DNA from: Pseudanabaena mucicola FACHB-723
GTDB lineage: Bacteria; Cyanobacteriota; Cyanobacteriia; Pseudanabaenales; Pseudanabaenaceae
NCBI RefSeq assembly: GCF_014696385.1
Contig: NZ_JACJQB010000006.1
Span: 62,001-126,000, forward strand
Reading direction: 5' to 3'
DNA: 64,000 nucleotides
Made by a program: the position numbers and the translations under genes. Under the pieces are notes generated by a model. It was not told where the DNA came from, searched no databases, and was given only the letters and a program-made list of their open reading frames with translations. This document shows, in pieces, positions 61,400 through 64,000 of the stretch (positions are counted from its first letter, which is position 1; each line of letters starts with the position of its first letter).

Positions 61400-61930
61400 A
61401 TGAAATGGCATTACAAAGTTTTTCTATTACTATGTACATTTGCTTTAGGTAGTAGCGCATTGCTAACTAGCCCTGCCGAAGCTCAAAAGGGTAGGGGAAG
61501 ATATGACAAAAAAAACGATTCGTCTAATACTGAAGTGCAAAGAGTAAATAGGAGCAGGACTACCACAACTACCACGACAACTCCTGTTACTACGACTACC
61601 ACAACGTCAACAGTCACTCTCAGCCCTTATCAACGTACTCAAATTATTGAGATTATTCGTGGCACAAGTACCTACAGCTACTTAATCAGTGATGATATCC
61701 GTGAACAAATTTATATCCAGCGCAGCTCATTGCCCCCCGGAATTCGGAAAAATTTAGCTCGTGGCAAAGGCTTACCCCCTGGCATTGCGAAGAAGGTTTT
61801 ACTTCCCCGTAATGTTGTTAGTCACCTGAATCTACCTAGCAACACGAATATTATTGTAATTGGCTCCAATATCGTTGTGATTGATCCAATTAGTAATCTT
61901 GTTCTCGATATTCTTGCCAATATTTTCTAG
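61400..61930 (+). CDS. secreted Thr-rich protein with repeated LPPGI motif, function unknown
   Basis: 176 aa. Residues 1-29 are a signal peptide (HYKVFLLLCTFALGSSALLT, cut after A-E-A). A basic linker follows, then a Thr-rich stretch near residues 55-75 (RTTTTTTTT, PVTTTTTTSTVT). The C-terminal domain has SSLPPGIRKNLARGKGLPPG and I-A-K-K-V-L-L-P, a repeated L-P-P-G-I-x-K/R motif seen in small bacterial periplasmic proteins (RcnB-like), then two beta-strand-like hydrophobic stretches to the end. I cannot assign a role. It ends at a strong terminator. Confidence 0.7.
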   Translation: MKWHYKVFLLLCTFALGSSALLTSPAEAQKGRGRYDKKNDSSNTEVQRVNRSRTTTTTTTTPVTTTTTTSTVTLSPYQRTQIIEIIRGTSTYSYLISDDIREQIYIQRSSLPPGIRKNLARGKGLPPGIAKKVLLPRNVVSHLNLPSNTNIIVIGSNIVVIDPISNLVLDILANIF

Positions 61931-61965
61931 AATCAAGGCGATTCCTCTATATCAGGACAAATAAA

Positions 61966-62006
61966 AAACCAAAAAGAGAGTTAAGGATCGACTCTCTTTT
62001 TGGTTT
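61966..62006. terminator. bidirectional terminator between the Thr-rich gene and the permease gene
   Basis: Arms AAACCAAAAAGAGAGT and ACTCTCTTTTTGGTTT pair perfectly around a 9-nt loop, between convergent stops. It supplies an A-rich and T-rich arm on either strand. Confidence 0.8.
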
Positions 62007-62010
62007 GGGA

Positions 62011-63039
62011 TTATTCCATGTCATCGAGCTTGATGCGCGGGTCAACAGCTTTTAGCAGCAAATCACCAATCAGATTGCCAACCACTAACATCAATGTGCC
62101 TAACATCAATCCCGCCATCACTAAATTTGTATCCTTTTCTCTGGTGGCATCGAGTAATAATTTGCCCAACCCCGGCCAGCTAAAAAAGAACTCTGTAATA
62201 AATGCACCGCCAAGTAAACCGCCAAACTCAAATCCTAATAGGGTAATTAAAGGGTTAATGGCATTACGCAAGGCATGGGTATAGATGACCTTATTTTCAG
62301 GTAAACCCTTAGCACGAGCAGTTTTGATATAGTCTTGCCGCAACACATCCAACAGACTACCGCGCATGATTCGTTGTAGGCCTGCAAAGCTAACTAGGGT
62401 CAAAGTTAAAATTGGCAAGATCATATGATGCCCAATATCTAGCGCTTGTCCTAGGGGTGATAAATCGGCAAAATCAATACTAGTCATACCGCCCACAGGA
62501 AACCAGCCTGTATTTTGCGCCACCATTAGCAATAAAATTGCCAAAATAAAACTGGGAAAACCCTGTGTGGCATAGCTGAGGATCTGGATAATGCGATCGC
62601 TCCAAGTATTTTGTTTAACAGCGCTATAAATGCCGAGGGGAATTGCCAAGAGCCATGTGGTCAACAGAGATGCGATCGACATTAACAGTGTATTGCCAGC
62701 TCGCTCGACAATTAGTGGCGTAACAGGGGCTAAGCCTTGACAACGCACTCCCAAATTTCCATTCAAGGTATTTTGCAACCACAGCAGATATTGCACTGCT
62801 TCGGGCTTATCGTAATTCAGTTGTTTTTCGAGTTGTTCGATCGTTGACTTGGGCGTGCTGGGGTTATTCCGCAATTCGGCAAAACAGTTGCCGGGGGATT
62901 TGGTAATTGCAAAAAAACTGAGGATTGATACACCGACAACTACGATAATCGCTTGTCCGAGCCGCTTTACTACAAATATGGTCGTATCGTTGATGATCCA
63001 GCGCCAGAAAGATCGATTGTCTCTATTTGCAGTTGTCAT
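62011..63039 (-). CDS. DppB/OppB-type ABC transporter permease
   Basis: 342 aa with about six membrane segments. The N-terminal segment V-V-G-V-S-I-L-S-F-F and P-G-N-C-F fit the DppB family. The EAA loop is IKTARAKGLPENKVIYTHAL, then RNAINPLITLLGFEFGGLLG, and the end has I-T-E-F-F-F-S-W-P-G-L-G-K-L-L. It would carry peptides, nickel or similar small solutes with partner subunits that are not in this window. The extended cytosolic N-terminus (NRDNRSFWRWIINDTTIFVV) is common in cyanobacterial versions. Confidence 0.88.
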   Translation of the reverse strand: MTTANRDNRSFWRWIINDTTIFVVKRLGQAIIVVVGVSILSFFAITKSPGNCFAELRNNPSTPKSTIEQLEKQLNYDKPEAVQYLLWLQNTLNGNLGVRCQGLAPVTPLIVERAGNTLLMSIASLLTTWLLAIPLGIYSAVKQNTWSDRIIQILSYATQGFPSFILAILLLMVAQNTGWFPVGGMTSIDFADLSPLGQALDIGHHMILPILTLTLVSFAGLQRIMRGSLLDVLRQDYIKTARAKGLPENKVIYTHALRNAINPLITLLGFEFGGLLGGAFITEFFFSWPGLGKLLLDATREKDTNLVMAGLMLGTLMLVVGNLIGDLLLKAVDPRIKLDDME

Positions 63040-63140
63040 AGTTTAAATCTAGGAAAAAGTTCAGACTCGTCACAAATTGGTGAACCTTACTTGGAAGGAT
63101 TCTGCGATTTAATTATGCTAGCGTAAAGCTCCGTAAAACC

Positions 63141-63179
63141 ACAAAAGAGTTGCAACGTGAAGCGCTGCAACTCTTTTGT
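63141..63179. terminator. hairpin downstream of tRNA-Leu
   Basis: Arms ACAAAAGAGTTGCA and TGCAACTCTTTTGT pair around an 11-nt loop, 7 nt beyond the tRNA 3' end (minus strand). The preceding GCTAGCGTAAAGCTCCGTAAAACC is a looser version of the palindrome tag. Confidence 0.65.
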
Positions 63180-63186
63180 CATTAAT

Positions 63187-63266
63187 GCGGATGGAGAGAC
63201 TCGAACTCTCACATCAAAGATACTAGAACCTAAATCTAGCGCGTCTACCAATTCCGCCACATCCGC
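63187..63266 (-). tRNA. tRNA-Leu (UAG anticodon)
   Basis: On the minus strand the sequence folds as a class II tRNA: acceptor GCGGATG/CATCCGC (7 bp), D-arm GGCGGAATTGGTAGAC with GG, anticodon stem CTAGA/TCTAG around TTTAGGT (anticodon TAG), a short variable arm ATC-TTT-GAT and the T-arm GAGAG-TTCGAGT-CTCTC. It is 80 nt long and no CCA is encoded. It reads CUA and probably other CUN codons. Confidence 0.95.
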
Positions 63267-63483
63267 TTAGTGCTGGTGTTTTTTGCACCGAATAGAATAA
63301 TACAGCAATCTTGGACAATTACAGCATAAAGTTTGGAAACTTTGGTTTATTTTTAAAAATTTGCGATCGCAGTCACCTTTTCGCTAGTCTTTACCTTCTT
63401 GTTTTGGTTGCTATACAATCGTTTTGAGGAGATTGCAAATATGAAATTTTTAAACCTCATATCCTTATTGAGTATATTGATCA

Positions 63484-63897
63484 GTGCATATCCATAAGCC
63501 TCAAAAAATTGATATCGATCAAACTTACCCTTGTCCCTGCCCACGCAAACGTGGCAAGCTCAAGCCGATTGCACTGACTGATGCCTTTGGTTGCGATCGC
63601 TGCTCGCTCCTGTTTGAGTTAGAAAATGACGGCTACAGCCTCTTACAAATAGGTGGGCTTGATACCCAGAGACACACATGGCAATGGATTGGTAAGTGGA
63701 AAGCCATAAATGCTTATCAACAAAGCATCTTAGAAAGAATTTTGATGATCGCCTCAGCGCTGTTATTTCTAGGGTTAGTCATTTTATGGGCGCTCAATCT
63801 GCAATCAACTTTGGGGATTCCCTTGGCAATTATGTTGTTTACTCTATCTGGTTTGCTAATATGGCGATTGCTTGCGATTTGGCGGCGCGATATTTAG
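63484..63897 (+). CDS. zinc-ribbon-like protein with two membrane segments, function unknown
   Basis: 137 aa starting with GTG 63484. Y-P-C-P-C-P-R-K-R-G-K-L-K-P and F-G-C-D-R-C give two Cys pairs, a likely zinc ribbon at residues 16-40. A beta-rich middle (YSLLQIGGLDTQRHTWQWIG) precedes two hydrophobic helices at about 88-130 (LMIASALLFLGLVILWALNL, then IMLFTLSGLLIWRLLAIW). It looks like a conserved cyanobacterial membrane protein. A ribosome site is not obvious, so an alternative start cannot be ruled out. Confidence 0.7.
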   Translation: MHIHKPQKIDIDQTYPCPCPRKRGKLKPIALTDAFGCDRCSLLFELENDGYSLLQIGGLDTQRHTWQWIGKWKAINAYQQSILERILMIASALLFLGLVILWALNLQSTLGIPLAIMLFTLSGLLIWRLLAIWRRDI

Positions 63898-63928
63898 CGC
63901 AATATTCACAAATTACTTATTACGGCAT

Positions 63929-64000
63929 ATGTCACCAGAAGACCTGACTGGCTTCATTTACAAATCCCACTCCGCAGCTCTGCAACTCATGCAGATTCCT
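63929..64000 (+). CDS. start of an unidentified gene, cut by the window end
   Basis: From ATG 63929 the frame stays open for 24 codons to the last base: MSPEDLTGFIYKSHSAALQL, then MQIP. It starts 31 nt after the zinc-ribbon gene. No ribosome site is clear and the fragment is too short to classify, but its composition is protein-like and the spacing suits an operon. Confidence 0.4.
   Translation, partial: MSPEDLTGFIYKSHSAALQLMQIP

Noticed and set aside
1-64000. Frequent GCGATCGC octamers as a novel motif
   Set aside because: This is the known HIP1 sequence of cyanobacterial genomes. It supports the taxonomic call but is not new.

Overview
The window is chromosomal DNA of a cyanobacterium. 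It carries frequent HIP1 octamers (GCGATCGC), NDH-1 subunits ndhS and ndhB, a ferredoxin-type glutamate synthase, zeta-carotene desaturase, menD (phylloquinone route) and an nrtABCD nitrate transporter. The overall style (many intergenic perfect hairpins, Uma2 and XisH/XisI genes, iron-uptake-porin family protein) fits a filamentous or Pseudanabaena-like lineage, but the genus is inference only.

Layout. 1-1150: two Uma2-family nuclease genes and a possible relic of a third. 1194-34093: mostly housekeeping genes: B12/radical SAM protein, DHH-CBS-nucleotidyltransferase fusion, MASE1-SpoIIE phosphatase, clpB, an ndhS-ompA-like-rnz operon, glutamate synthase, EVE protein, flavoprotein, a P-loop protein, asparaginase, hydrolase, a phospholipase-D-like lipoprotein with an EF-hand loop, rimO, a STAS protein, crtQ, a histone-deacetylase-like protein, an FHA-PrsW fusion, bioD and carA. 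34240-40630: an accessory island almost wholly on the minus strand. 40695-44544: VOC protein, trmN6-like methyltransferase, maf and menD. 44586-51801: nitrate transport operon in the order nrtA, porin, nrtB, nrtC, nrtD. 52152-64000: polyferredoxin/cNMP membrane protein, ndhB, a repeat-containing hypothetical, a sensor kinase, a rhomboid protease, a secreted Thr-rich protein, a DppB-type permease, tRNA-Leu(UAG) and a zinc-ribbon membrane protein.

The accessory island is the most interesting part. A single-chain Type IIG-like restriction-modification gene (nuclease, methyltransferase, target-recognition domain) is divided exactly between methyltransferase and recognition domain. The 909-bp segment between the halves carries a DUF433/RelB-like chimera, a RelE-like toxin and a HicB-like protein, all in the same direction with overlapping or touching genes. 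The segment is bounded by AGAAAG in the same codon phase on both sides, so removing it restores an open fusion of about 1028 codons. On the other side of the recognition half lies a HepT/MntA pair, and beyond that an internally deleted second copy of the end of the restriction gene. Further fossils (a vapC tail, a cut-down xisH, an antitoxin head) show repeated insertion and loss at this locus.

A second theme is a set of long near-perfect intergenic palindromes. Several share a conserved one-sided tag resembling TAATTAAAACCAAAACC next to stems of different sequence. Most sit at gene ends and probably serve as terminators; one sits inside a divergent promoter gap and one overlaps both stop codons of a convergent pair.
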